Counted from the stretch's first letter, positions 1 through 7,987 are shown. The stretch is 19,641 bases of DNA from an uncultured Clostridia bacterium (GCA_946011705.1 CAMGCA010000007.1:1-19641), one strand, 5' to 3'. Notes: generated by a model not told the origin, from the sequence alone. Numbers and translations: made by a program.

Positions 1-49
1 CGGATTCCGGTTCCGAGGGTTGGGGGTTCGAGTCCCTTCCGGCGTACCA
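1..49 (+). tRNA. tRNA-Arg (anticodon CCG), 3' part
   Basis: The window opens inside a tRNA, at about nucleotide 28. The anticodon stem CGGA pairs with TCCGA (the first base lies outside the window). The 7-base loop TTCCGGT carries anticodon CCG, which reads CGG (Arg). A 5-base variable loop, a T-arm with a GGGGG stem and TTCGAGT loop, the acceptor strand CCGGCGT, discriminator A46 and an encoded CCA at 47-49 follow. The acceptor strand implies a 5' end of ACGCCGG upstream of the window. The identity rests on the perfect anticodon stem and U33; the D-arm cannot be seen. Confidence 0.9.
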
Positions 50-55
50 AAGAAG

Positions 56-101
56 AATAATCCGAACCTTATCTCAGTGGGAGAAGGGTTCGGATTATTT
101 T
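56..101 (+). terminator. Rho-independent terminator of the tRNA-Arg gene
   Basis: A near-perfect stem pairs AATAATCCGAACCTT (56-70) with AAGGGTTCGGATTATT (84-99), with one bulged base, around a 13-base loop and followed by a short T-run. It lies 6 bases after the tRNA CCA. The A-rich and T-rich ends would let it work in both directions. An identical copy lies at 215-260. Confidence 0.8.
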
Positions 102-167
102 CATATTTGGGACTCGAACAATAAAATGCAAATGTCCGGTGGAGATTTGCCCGGCGGCGGCTCGACG

Positions 168-208
168 ACGCCGGCACCATAGTGTTGCGAGTCCCTTCCG
201 GCGTACCA
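168..208 (+). pseudogene. tRNA-Arg remnant: acceptor-stem-only 'mini' tRNA
   Basis: ACGCCGG (168-174) is the exact complement of the duplicated acceptor strand CCGGCGT (198-204), which is followed by A205 and CCA (206-208). The 41 bases could fold as a 7-bp acceptor stem with an encoded CCA, but the D-arm and anticodon arm are missing and the T-stem is degenerate. It may be the scar of a tRNA copy with an internal deletion, or the far att half-site with a chance match on the 5' side. It cannot work as an ordinary tRNA. Confidence 0.4.
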
Positions 209-214
209 AGAGGT

Positions 215-261
215 AATAATCCGAACCTTATCTCAGTGGGAGAAGGGTTCGGATTATTTTT
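215..261 (+). terminator. Second copy of the tRNA terminator
   Basis: This is an exact copy of the hairpin at 56-101, ending in a T-run (256-261). It follows the duplicated tRNA 3' end and would shield the polysaccharide locus from tRNA read-through, or stop transcription arriving from the other side. Confidence 0.7.
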
Positions 262-413
262 GCTTTTGGGAGATTCTTATGGATAGCCCGCGATATCAAA
301 ATGCTCAATCATGGTGTACCTCTAAATGCCAATAAAGATATCCTTTTCTGCTGTTATTCCTGTCGGCCATTGGACGGAAAATCAGTCTGCGTCTGCAAAT
401 CCGGCGAAGAGGA

Positions 414-442
414 TTGCTTTTGACGGGGAGGTATGGTATGAT
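414..442 (+). promoter_or_regulatory. Possible promoter of the polysaccharide operon
   Basis: An extended -10 box (TGGTATGAT, with TATGAT at 437-442) lies 17 bp after a weak -35 box TTGCTT (414-419), about 80 bp before the chosen start of the first gene. The -10 is good and the -35 poor. Its position between the last terminator and the first ribosome site supports it. The rest of 262-523 shows no convincing gene; the open frame running through it lacks a ribosome site and does not resemble the family. Confidence 0.4.
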
Positions 443-523
443 ACAAAAAAACTATACATTTTCCGCCTTTCTTCCGCGCGAGGGGGGAGACGAAAAGACG
501 CATACATATTGAGGGTGTTATTC

Positions 524-1384
524 ATGAGAAAACAAGTGAAAATGCTGCTTTCCTCCCTGTCACCGGAGCTGACCACCAGATTGATGTTCCGGTATAATTT
601 TCACAAGAGGTTGAATCTGAAAAATCCTCAGGATTTCAATGAAAAGCTGCAGTATCTGAAGCTTCGAACTTACTATAACAATCCTGTGATTACCCAGTGC
701 GTTGATAAATACCGGGTGCGTGAGTATCTGGAACAGCAGGGGGAAGGCCGCCTTCTGCCTGAACTGCTTGCCGGCCCGTTCTATGACGCGCGTGACCTGA
801 GAGCGGTCTGGGATTCCCTGCCCCAGAGTTTTGCGATTAAGTGTAATCACGGCTGTGGCTACAATATTCTGGTGAAAGACAAGTCCAAGACCGATTTGGA
901 AGATGCCGTGAAGACGCTGGGGAGGTGGCTCCGGGAGGATTACTGGAAAATCTACTGTGAGCCGCAGTATAGATTTGTAAGGAAAGCTTTTACCGTGGAG
1001 AGATATCTGGGCAACAACATTGAAACCTATAAGTTCTACTGCTTTAACGGCAAGCCGGAGGTCATGTATCTCTCCTCCAACGGTGAGCACGGGGAGAAGG
1101 ACTTGTATCTGGATTACTACGATATGGATATGAACTGGATCGATCTCACACTCTACCCCCATCAGCACGCCAAAGAAAAGGCTGTGAAACCGGAAAACTT
1201 CGGGGAAATGGCTGCGCTGGCGGAAAAGCTGTCCGCGCCCTTCCCCTTTGTACGGATTGATTTGTATGACGTGGATGGGGAAATCTATTTTTCTGAGTTC
1301 ACCTTTGTCCCCACCGGCGGAAATATGAAACTGAAACCGGAGCACTATCTGGACGACTGGGGAAAGCTGCTGCGGCTGCCGTAA
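524..1384 (+). CDS. TupA-like ATP-grasp protein of polysaccharide synthesis
   Basis: A 286-residue cytoplasmic protein resembling the ATPgrasp_TupA family, which is found in capsule and teichuronic-acid loci and thought to ligate or modify sugar building blocks; the precise reaction is unknown. Family features visible are the N-terminal NPQDFNEKLQ stretch (about 34-43), the nucleotide-loop-like KCNHGCGYN (106-114), the segment around TVERYLG (157-163) and KFYCFNGKP (170-178), and a C-terminal acidic metal-site pattern RIDLYDVDGEIYFSEF (244-259). ATG524 is chosen because GAGGG (511-515) lies at normal spacing and the family begins here. The frame stays open back to 326, but that extension looks non-coding. 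It is the first gene of the + strand polysaccharide locus. Confidence 0.8.
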   Translation: MRKQVKMLLSSLSPELTTRLMFRYNFHKRLNLKNPQDFNEKLQYLKLRTYYNNPVITQCVDKYRVREYLEQQGEGRLLPELLAGPFYDARDLRAVWDSLPQSFAIKCNHGCGYNILVKDKSKTDLEDAVKTLGRWLREDYWKIYCEPQYRFVRKAFTVERYLGNNIETYKFYCFNGKPEVMYLSSNGEHGEKDLYLDYYDMDMNWIDLTLYPHQHAKEKAVKPENFGEMAALAEKLSAPFPFVRIDLYDVDGEIYFSEFTFVPTGGNMKLKPEHYLDDWGKLLRLP

Positions 1385-1433
1385 TGGAGTGGTTAGAGAG
1401 TGGTATTAACAGAAGGTTCTACCGGGTTGCTGA

Positions 1434-1640
1434 TGTCAAGTTCACACCCTGATAGAGAATACACGGTCTATACTGCTCAAGCTGGTGTGGAAGCTGGATA
1501 CCTTCATGGATGACGTATCCAACGGATATGCGCTGCTTACTGCGTTGGCAATTCTGGTCGGCTGTTTCGCGGCAGCGGAGTTTATCAACCGCTTCTGTCC
1601 ATGGATTCTTGGAAAAAGCAGGCAGAAGGCGATAAAGTAG
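1434..1640 (+). pseudogene. C-terminal remnant of a membrane acyltransferase
   Basis: A frame open from just after TGA (1431-1433) to TAG (1638-1640) encodes about 68 residues. It contains one strong membrane helix (NGYALLTALAILVGCFAAA) followed by EFINRFCPWILGK and a basic tail. This resembles the last helix and tail of acyltransferase-3 (OatA-like) membrane proteins that O-acetylate polysaccharides. The remaining roughly 300 residues expected for that family are absent, and the preceding 50 bp continue directly from the upstream gene. An internal ATG at 1518 could give a 40-residue peptide but has no clear ribosome site. The family assignment is inference from the tail alone. Confidence 0.5.
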
Positions 1641-1650
1641 GTGTGTATCA

Positions 1651-2763
1651 ATGAAAAAAAGAAGTCTTTGCTATGCGATACCTTCCGCGTCTTTCGCCAA
1701 TGGGATCGTCCGCGTGGTCGTGAACCTCGCGAACGCTTTGCAGAACACGGGGAAATATGACATCACCATTCTGGCACTGGAGCCGGACGGAGACGGGAAT
1801 CTTCCTCTGACAGAGGGCATCCGGCTGGACACCCTGCAATATGAGAAGAATCCGGCCCCCGGTGCCGCATCCAAAATCGACAAATACCGGAAGATCACCG
1901 CGTCGTTGAAAGCCTATTTCCAAACCCGCCGCTTTGCCCTGTGCGTGGTCTCCGGCAAGGAATACGCCACCTTTTTCCATCTGGCCTGCCGAAAAATGGG
2001 GATGCCCCTCGTCATGTGGGAGCACATGAACTATGCCAAGGGGGCTCCGCTGAAAAGCGAGTGGACGGGAATGCGCATTGCCCTGAGACATTTTGCCGCC
2101 GTTGTCTGCCTGACAAAAAAGGACGAAAAAGCCTACCTGGCTCACAAAAAGTCCGCTGCCATCCGGCAGATCTACAACATCACGACCTATCGGGAATCCC
2201 CTGCACCGTACTGCGTCCAGAGCAAAAAAATCATCAGTGTGGGCTATCTGAATCCGATCAAGGGCTTTGATATGGCGCTGGAAGCTGCCCGGATGGTGTT
2301 CCGGCGGCATCCCGACTGGAGCTGGGATATTTACGGCGAGGGAGGCGAGCGGGCGGCGCTGGAAAAGGCCATCGCGGAATATGGGCTGGAAAACCATGTC
2401 CGGCTGATGGGTTACTGTTCGGACGTGGCGGCGCGGTATTCGGAGTACGCCATGTTTGTTATGACTTCCCGGAAGGAGGGGCAGGGCATGGTGCTGCTGG
2501 AAGCCCAGAAGAACCATCTGCCGGTGGTGTCCTTTGACATTCTGTGCGGCCCGTCGGATGTCATTACCGACGGCGGGAACGGATATCTGGTTCCGCCCTT
2601 TGACACTGCCGTGTTGGCGGAGCGTATCTGTTCCCTGATCGAGGAACCGGAAACGCGGGAGGCGTTTTCCCTGCACGCCTGCGACTGCCACGCCGGTTTC
2701 GACCCAGCGTATATCCTTTCCCAGTGGGAAAGGCTGATTTATGATTGCGCGAAGGAGAATTGA
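1651..2763 (+). CDS. Glycosyltransferase family 4 (GT-B)
   Basis: A 370-residue retaining GT-B glycosyltransferase. The N-terminal acceptor domain begins with a Rossmann-like strand and the NGIVRVVVNLANAL helix (about 18-31). The donor domain holds YLNPIKG (199-205), IYGEGGER (227-234) and the family's EX7E motif, E276 to E284 in RKEGQGMVLLEA. GPSDVITDGGNGYLVP (300-315) matches the usual end of the nucleotide-sugar site. No signal peptide is present, so it should act at the inner face of the membrane on a lipid-linked acceptor. It starts 10 bp after the acyltransferase remnant and ends 4 bp before the next gene. Sugar specificity cannot be told. Confidence 0.9.
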   Translation: MKKRSLCYAIPSASFANGIVRVVVNLANALQNTGKYDITILALEPDGDGNLPLTEGIRLDTLQYEKNPAPGAASKIDKYRKITASLKAYFQTRRFALCVVSGKEYATFFHLACRKMGMPLVMWEHMNYAKGAPLKSEWTGMRIALRHFAAVVCLTKKDEKAYLAHKKSAAIRQIYNITTYRESPAPYCVQSKKIISVGYLNPIKGFDMALEAARMVFRRHPDWSWDIYGEGGERAALEKAIAEYGLENHVRLMGYCSDVAARYSEYAMFVMTSRKEGQGMVLLEAQKNHLPVVSFDILCGPSDVITDGGNGYLVPPFDTAVLAERICSLIEEPETREAFSLHACDCHAGFDPAYILSQWERLIYDCAKEN

Positions 2764-2767
2764 AGCC

Positions 2768-3493
2768 ATGCCCTTTTTCAGCATCATCACCGTTTGCTAC
2801 AACAGCGAAAAAACCATTGAAAAAACCCTGCAAAGCGTTCTTTCCCAGACGGAGCAGGATTTTGAATACATCCTCATTGACGGCGCGTCCACCGACGGCA
2901 CGCTGGATATCCTCCGGGCATGGGAGCCGAAATTCGGCGGGCGGATGAAGATCGTTTCCGAGCCGGACGCAGGCATTTACGACGCCATGAACAAGGGCAT
3001 CCGCATGGCCCGGGGCACGCTGGTGGGCATCGTCAACAGCGACGATTTTTACCAGAGCGATGCGCTGGAGCGGGTAAAGGCCCACTATGACCCCAGCCTG
3101 CGCTATCAGATTCTCTACGGCGCCCAGAACAACATCGACGATGACGGGGACATCACCACGGTGGAATTTGTGCACCACAAAAATCTGCCGGTTCGGATGA
3201 TCAATCACCCCGCAAGCTTTGTGGCGAACGCGGTCTATCAGGAAAAGTCCCTGTACTCTCTGGAGTATCGGTCGGTCAGCGACTACGACTTTATGCTGAA
3301 AATGTTCTACGACCCGGACGTGACCTTCCTGCCAATCCATGAGGTGCTGACGAATTTCTATGTCGGCGGCGTTTCCAGCAGCACAAAGTCCCATCTGGAA
3401 ACCTTCAAGCTCTGGCGCAGGTACGGGTGCATTACAAATAAACGCTACTGGCTGATCACATTGAGTACCTATGTTAAGAGTATTATTAGATAA
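2768..3493 (+). CDS. Glycosyltransferase family 2 (GT-A)
   Basis: A 241-residue inverting GT-A glycosyltransferase of the WcaA/WcaE-like kind. It begins directly with the nucleotide-binding strand FFSIITVCYNSE, then IDGASTDGT (37-45), DAGIYDAMNKG (67-77) and the metal-binding NSDDF (90-94). At about 240 residues it is the usual size for this short class without membrane helices. The start at ATG2768 is preferred over the in-frame ATG2741 because AAGGAG (2752-2757) sits 10 bases ahead and the family starts at MPFFSI; the upstream start would also lie inside the previous gene. Translation is probably coupled to that gene. The sugar is unknown. Confidence 0.9.
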   Translation: MPFFSIITVCYNSEKTIEKTLQSVLSQTEQDFEYILIDGASTDGTLDILRAWEPKFGGRMKIVSEPDAGIYDAMNKGIRMARGTLVGIVNSDDFYQSDALERVKAHYDPSLRYQILYGAQNNIDDDGDITTVEFVHHKNLPVRMINHPASFVANAVYQEKSLYSLEYRSVSDYDFMLKMFYDPDVTFLPIHEVLTNFYVGGVSSSTKSHLETFKLWRRYGCITNKRYWLITLSTYVKSIIR

Positions 3494-3513
3494 GTATCAA
3501 AGGAGACATGGCA

Positions 3514-4737
3514 ATGGACAGCTACCACATTGTTCTTGATGGAACCCGCTTATGCAACTGGAATGGGGGAACGGATTTTCTGGCCAATCTGGCAGCAATC
3601 TGCCGGGACGTCCAGCAGTCCTCAGAGAGAATGGAGCTTACCGTATCTGTTATGCTTCCATATCTGATTCCTAAATATGAAAGTGTCCTCCGAAAGCTGC
3701 TGGGGAAAACTACGGATGAACGAAACAAGCACATTCAATTTGTGACAGACACGGTAAAGCGGGCAAATCCCAATGTGAGGATTGTTTACCTGAGAAAATA
3801 TGACGTACTCGAAGGTTCAGAGAGCTGGGCGGTCCGGCGTCTGGTTCGGAAAATTCACGCGGATTGTGTGGTGGGAGTTACCGGTAATATCTATGATCAC
3901 CTGCCCGTGCCGTGGGTAAGCTACATACCGGATTTTCAGCATAAATATCTGCCGCAGTTTTTTCTGCCCAGTGAGATTGAGGGCCGAAATAAGACCTTTG
4001 CTCAGATAGCGGAGGCTTCCCCTTATTTCATTGCGACATCTCTTTCACATCGATCTGATCTGATGCAGTATGCAAAAATCTCGCCTGACAGGATTTTCAC
4101 CATGCCGTTTGCTCCAATTGCAGCTGACGCTTTCCTAGATACAGAAAACGTCGATATCGGGCATTACCAGCTTCCGGAAGACTATTTCCTGATTTCCAAC
4201 CAGTTCTGGCAGCATAAGTCCCACAAAACTGCCATTCAAGCACTGAAACTGCTGCATAAAAGAGGTTATTCAAATCTTGTGATTGCCTGTACCCGAAGCA
4301 CGGAGGATTACATAAATGAGGGCTATATTTCCGAGATCAGGCAGATGATTTCGGATTTGAAATTGGAGAAGCATTTCAGAATTCTTGGACTGATTCCAAA
4401 GCTGGAGCAGATTGAGGTCATGAAGCACGCACGAGCTTTGATCCAGCCCTCTTTGTTTGAAGGAGACCCGGGTGGTTGTTCTGCCTATGATGCCGTTGGG
4501 TTGGATATTCCTGTCATCCTATCAGATATTCCGGTCAATTTGGAGGCAAAGGAGTATTCACAAGCTTACTATTTTCAGGCGGAGAACCCGGAGGATATGG
4601 CCTGGCAGATGGAGACACTGCTACATCGGGAGCGCCATGTTTACTACCGGGAGGAGGTTTTGCAAAAGAGGGCGGAAAACGCGTCCAAGCTGAAAACATT
4701 CTTTGAAGATATGATTATTTCAATTTGTGGGGGATAA
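3514..4737 (+). CDS. Glycosyltransferase family 4, mannosyltransferase-like
   Basis: A 407-residue GT-B protein. Visible landmarks are the N-terminal glycine turn LCNWNGGTDF (13-22), PDFQHKYLPQFF (139-150), which is typical of GT4 mannosyl/rhamnosyl-type enzymes, SNQFWQHKSHKTAI (228-241) and LIQPSLFEGDPGG (309-321). The position that should hold the second glutamate of EX7E is not a glutamate (E316 followed by GDPGGCSAYDA), so the motif is altered. ATG3514 is chosen over ATG3508 because AGGAG (3501-3505) is 8 bases from the former and only 2 from the latter. The gene ends 3 bp before the aminotransferase and appears more AT-rich by eye than the first glycosyltransferases. Confidence 0.85.
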   Translation: MDSYHIVLDGTRLCNWNGGTDFLANLAAICRDVQQSSERMELTVSVMLPYLIPKYESVLRKLLGKTTDERNKHIQFVTDTVKRANPNVRIVYLRKYDVLEGSESWAVRRLVRKIHADCVVGVTGNIYDHLPVPWVSYIPDFQHKYLPQFFLPSEIEGRNKTFAQIAEASPYFIATSLSHRSDLMQYAKISPDRIFTMPFAPIAADAFLDTENVDIGHYQLPEDYFLISNQFWQHKSHKTAIQALKLLHKRGYSNLVIACTRSTEDYINEGYISEIRQMISDLKLEKHFRILGLIPKLEQIEVMKHARALIQPSLFEGDPGGCSAYDAVGLDIPVILSDIPVNLEAKEYSQAYYFQAENPEDMAWQMETLLHRERHVYYREEVLQKRAENASKLKTFFEDMIISICGG

Positions 4738-4740
4738 ATT

Positions 4741-5838
4741 ATGATTCCGGTATACCAACCATCCTTAACGGGCAACGAAAGAAAATATGTCAACGATTGT
4801 CTGGATACCACATGGATTTCGTCGAAAGGCAAATATGTGAATGCTTTTGAGAGTGCGTTTGCCGATTATGTCGGGGTCAAGCATGGTGCACTGGTTTCCA
4901 ACGGTACTGTGGCGGTGCATCTGGCTCTGCTGGCGCTGGGGATTGGCCCCGGCGACGAGGTGATCGTTCCGACTTTCACTTATATTGCCTCTGTAAACGC
5001 CATTCGTTATGTGGGCGCAACACCGGTATTTGTGGACTCTTTGATGGATACCTGGCAGATGGATCCGGCGCAGGTGGAAAAAAAGATTACCAGCAAAACT
5101 CGAGCGGTCATTGTGGTACATTTGTATGGACATCCCTGTGAAATGGATCAAATCATGTCCATTACCAAGGCTCATGACCTGTTTGTCATCGAAGATACGG
5201 CTGAGGCCATCGGAAGCTGTTATCACGGCGCAAAGGTGGGAAGTTTTGGCGATATTGCCTGCTTCAGCTTCTTTGGAAACAAGACCATCACTACCGGCGA
5301 GGGTGGAATGGTCATGACCAATGACAGTACGCTCTACGACAGGGTGTGCCGCATCCGCAATCAGGGGAATGCGCCGGACCGGGAGTACTGGAACGATATC
5401 ATCGGATACAATTTCCGAGGAACAAACATCTGTGCCGCGATTGGCTTGGCACAGCTGGAGCAGATAGAAACATTCATTGCCAGAAAAGTTACAATCGGTG
5501 AGATGTACAGGCAATCCTTTGCGGATATTCCGATTAGAACCCACGAGCCAGTGGGCGATGTATTCCACACAAAATGGATGTGTTCTATCCTGGTCAATGA
5601 GCCGGAGGAACGGGATGCTCTGCGGACTTTGCTGAAGGAGAAGGGGATTGAGACCAGACCGACCTTCCATCCCGCCCACACAATGCCCATGTATTCGGAG
5701 CGGTTTGACAGATACCCGGTCGCAGAGTACATTGGCTGGCGGGGAATCAACCTGCCCAGCTGGCCCGGCCTGACCGATGAACAGGTCTGCTATATCTGCG
5801 ATAGCGTGCACGAGTACTATCAACGCAATGTAAAGTAA
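4741..5838 (+). CDS. DegT/DnrJ/EryC1/StrS sugar aminotransferase, perosamine-synthase type
   Basis: A 365-residue PLP enzyme that converts a keto-sugar nucleotide to an amino sugar. The opening IPVYQPSLTGNERKYV and TTWISSKGKYV closely resemble GDP-perosamine synthases (RfbE/Per), which use GDP-4-keto-6-deoxymannose and glutamate. SNGTVAVHLAL (53-63) forms the cofactor phosphate pocket, E151-D152 holds the pyridine nitrogen, and K181 in FFGNKTITTGEGG forms the Schiff base. The EDTAEA stretch replaces the more usual EDAAQA. No GDP-mannose dehydratase gene lies in the window, so the substrate must come from elsewhere. The 4-amino-sugar product, and hence perosamine itself, is inference from resemblance. 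Confidence 0.88.
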   Translation: MIPVYQPSLTGNERKYVNDCLDTTWISSKGKYVNAFESAFADYVGVKHGALVSNGTVAVHLALLALGIGPGDEVIVPTFTYIASVNAIRYVGATPVFVDSLMDTWQMDPAQVEKKITSKTRAVIVVHLYGHPCEMDQIMSITKAHDLFVIEDTAEAIGSCYHGAKVGSFGDIACFSFFGNKTITTGEGGMVMTNDSTLYDRVCRIRNQGNAPDREYWNDIIGYNFRGTNICAAIGLAQLEQIETFIARKVTIGEMYRQSFADIPIRTHEPVGDVFHTKWMCSILVNEPEERDALRTLLKEKGIETRPTFHPAHTMPMYSERFDRYPVAEYIGWRGINLPSWPGLTDEQVCYICDSVHEYYQRNVK

Positions 5839-5849
5839 AGGAGAGCAAT

Positions 5850-7004
5850 ATGGAGAAAATGCCTGCCATTGTCGCCATTGGTTACAACCGAAAGGATTCT
5901 ATGGAACGGCTGCTGAACTCCATTCTGGCTGCGGATTACCCGGACGGAGAAATTCCGCTGATCATCAGCATCGACCACCACCCAGACAATCAGCCTGTGA
6001 TTGACCTGGCCAACAGCATTCGCTGGGAACATGGACCCAAAATCGTCAAGATTCACGACCAGCGGATGGGTCTGCGCCCCCATGTGCTGGAGTGTGGAAA
6101 TTACAGCATGACCTATGGCTGCGCGATCATTCTGGAAGATGATCTCTTTGTGGCGAAGGATTTCTACCGCTACACGCTGGCGGCGCAGGAATTTTACGCA
6201 GACTGTCCCAGGGTCGCGGGCGTTGCGCTGTATAGCTACGCCCACGATGAAATCGGTATCTTTCCCTTTACGCCGCAGGCAAGCCCCTGGGATACCTATT
6301 TTGTAGGAACTACGATCTCCTGGGGGCAAAGCTGGACAGCCAGCCAATGGACTGCGTTCATGGACTGGTATCATGACCATCCTGTTCTGGAAGATACCCC
6401 GGGATTTCCGAAGCATATCTACCAGATGCCGGAAACCTCTTGGTCAAAGTATTTCGCGGCGTACATGGCAGATCAGGGAAAATATTATGTCTGTGGTTAT
6501 TTTGCCCGATCTACCTGCTTTGCAGAGGTAGGTCAGCATACTATTCAGAAGGAGATCCGCTATCAGGCACGGCTGATGGAAGGTGTTCCGAAGTCCTATC
6601 GGTTTGCACCCTTCAATCAGGGTGTCAAATACGATGCCTTTCTGGAAAGCACAGAGCTTCAGCCTTATCTCGATGCGTATACCGGCGGTCAGCCCGTGCG
6701 GGTTGCCATTCACGGGGAACATTTGGAAGGGCCGGAGTCCTTCCTCCTGACGACGAAGGCCTTGCCCTACGCCGTTGTAGCGGACTTTGCTTTTGAAATG
6801 AATCCCCCGGAGCAGAACATCATTTACGGCATCCCCGGAAACGACATCCATCTGTACGACCTGAGCAAGCCTGCCCCGCTGCTGGAAAACCGCTTTGTAT
6901 GGGAGCAGCATGAGCTGTGCACGCTGTCGGTCAAGGACTTACTGAAATACTGCTGGTTTAAGATCATCCGAAAGATCCGCTGGATGCTTCGGCTGCAAAA
7001 ATAG
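5850..7004 (+). CDS. GT-A glycosyltransferase with EDD motif
   Basis: A 384-residue predicted cytoplasmic glycosyltransferase. It starts with PAIVAIGYNRKDSMERLLNS (5-24), a typical GT-A nucleotide-binding start, and has LIISIDHH (37-44) and ILEDDLF (94-100). The ED-D triplet is like the metal site of GT13 N-acetylglucosaminyltransferase-like enzymes. A long middle region rich in aromatics (WDTYFVGTTISWGQSW, about residues 149-164) probably builds the acceptor site. AAAGGAG ends 6 bases before the ATG, and the gene follows the aminotransferase by 11 bp. It may use that enzyme's product, but this is only suggested by position. Exact family and sugar are unclear. Confidence 0.75.
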   Translation: MEKMPAIVAIGYNRKDSMERLLNSILAADYPDGEIPLIISIDHHPDNQPVIDLANSIRWEHGPKIVKIHDQRMGLRPHVLECGNYSMTYGCAIILEDDLFVAKDFYRYTLAAQEFYADCPRVAGVALYSYAHDEIGIFPFTPQASPWDTYFVGTTISWGQSWTASQWTAFMDWYHDHPVLEDTPGFPKHIYQMPETSWSKYFAAYMADQGKYYVCGYFARSTCFAEVGQHTIQKEIRYQARLMEGVPKSYRFAPFNQGVKYDAFLESTELQPYLDAYTGGQPVRVAIHGEHLEGPESFLLTTKALPYAVVADFAFEMNPPEQNIIYGIPGNDIHLYDLSKPAPLLENRFVWEQHELCTLSVKDLLKYCWFKIIRKIRWMLRLQK

Positions 7005-7021
7005 GGGAAAGGAATATCGAT

Positions 7022-7969
7022 ATGGAGCAAGATTGGCTTTACCTTCGCTATCGTTCCAAATGGCTGGCGGAAAAATGCGCCCGGAAGCTGGGTGTGAAAT
7101 TCCACGAACCGGCTGTCTATGCCGGTATGCCCGTCATTCCCATCGAACAGGCGCAGGCGTTTGTTAAGGAGAGAATCCTCAGCGGGGAACCCTTTGCGGC
7201 GGGCCGATTTGGTTCCGTAGAACTCAGCGCGTTTTGGCATCAGGATGCCATCGAGCCAGTCCGTCCCAAAACAAAACGCGCGGTTCTGAATGAAATGTGC
7301 TGCAACGCCGGCTTCTTTCCGCCGGATGAGCGAAAGCTGGAACAGTTTGCGCAGATCATGCGGACTGCCTGCGGGCGGATGGACGTTTTCTGCGTGTGGT
7401 TTAATCCCATGGAGGACTACGCCATCGATGCTTACGGAAATCCCCAAATGATCACCAAACTGAGGGCACTGGAGCCGTGGTATGTGGAACATCCCTGGAC
7501 GGGGGGGTTATCAGGCAAGAAGGTACTGGTGATCCATCCCTTCCGGGAAACCATTCTTCGCCAGTACGAAAAGCGGGAAATGCTGTTCGACAATCCCGAA
7601 ACGCTGCCGGAATTTGCCGATCTGCAAGTGGTTCAAGCGGTACAGACCATCGCCGGGAATACGGACGGACGGTTCCGGGACTGGTTTGAAGCGCTGGACT
7701 GGATGTACACGGAAGCGGTAAAAATTGACTTTGACACTGCCATCATCGGCTGCGGGGCTTATGGCTTTCCGCTGGCGGCAAAGCTGAAAGCGGCAGGAAA
7801 GCAGGCGTTCCACATGGGCGGCGCAACGCAGCTGCTGTTTGGCATCAAGGGCAGCCGCTGGGATAACCACCCGGTGATCGGCAGACTGTACAACAAGCAC
7901 TGGGTCAGACCCGCTGAGTCCGAAACGCCCAGAAGAGCGAATATCGTCGAAGGCGGCTGCTACTGGTAA
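7022..7969 (+). CDS. GT-D-like (DUF1792-related) putative glycosyltransferase
   Basis: A 315-residue soluble protein. The segment FAAGRFGSVELSAF (58-71) resembles the RFGDGE signature of the GT-D fold, known from the Fap1-glycosylating streptococcal enzyme that contains DUF1792. The usual D-G-E becomes S-V-E here, keeping the glutamate. A second conserved-looking block near the C terminus reads IIGCGAYGFPLAAKL followed by HMGGATQLLFGIKG, which looks like a Rossmann-type glycine turn and a substrate loop. The location among glycosyltransferases supports a sugar-transfer role. The function is inferred from one motif and context; a non-transferase role cannot be excluded. Confidence 0.6.
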   Translation: MEQDWLYLRYRSKWLAEKCARKLGVKFHEPAVYAGMPVIPIEQAQAFVKERILSGEPFAAGRFGSVELSAFWHQDAIEPVRPKTKRAVLNEMCCNAGFFPPDERKLEQFAQIMRTACGRMDVFCVWFNPMEDYAIDAYGNPQMITKLRALEPWYVEHPWTGGLSGKKVLVIHPFRETILRQYEKREMLFDNPETLPEFADLQVVQAVQTIAGNTDGRFRDWFEALDWMYTEAVKIDFDTAIIGCGAYGFPLAAKLKAAGKQAFHMGGATQLLFGIKGSRWDNHPVIGRLYNKHWVRPAESETPRRANIVEGGCYW

Positions 7970-7987
7970 AAAGAGAGGAGAACCCCC

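Larger units (their letters stand above)
29..261 (+). repeat. Duplicated tRNA 3' end plus terminator (two copies, 159-bp period)
   Basis: The last 21 bases of the tRNA (29-49) recur exactly at 188-208. The 46-base terminator (56-101) recurs exactly at 215-260. Both pairs are offset by 159 bp, and only the 6-base linker between tRNA end and terminator differs. Duplication of a tRNA 3' end is the usual footprint of integration by a tyrosine-recombinase element (attL/attR) or of a tandem duplication. No integrase or other element gene lies between the copies. The core is identical, while the sequence upstream of the second copy no longer matches the tRNA. Confidence 0.8.

Noticed and set aside
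420..442. TTGACG at 420-425 as the -35 box of the operon promoter
   Set aside because: Only 11 bp separate it from TATGAT; the weaker TTGCTT has the right 17-bp spacing.
326..523. Longer N terminus for the TupA-like protein
   Set aside because: The frame is open, but there is no ribosome site at 326, the composition is unlike protein, and a good ribosome site and the family start are at 524. The stretch contains a promoter-like element instead.
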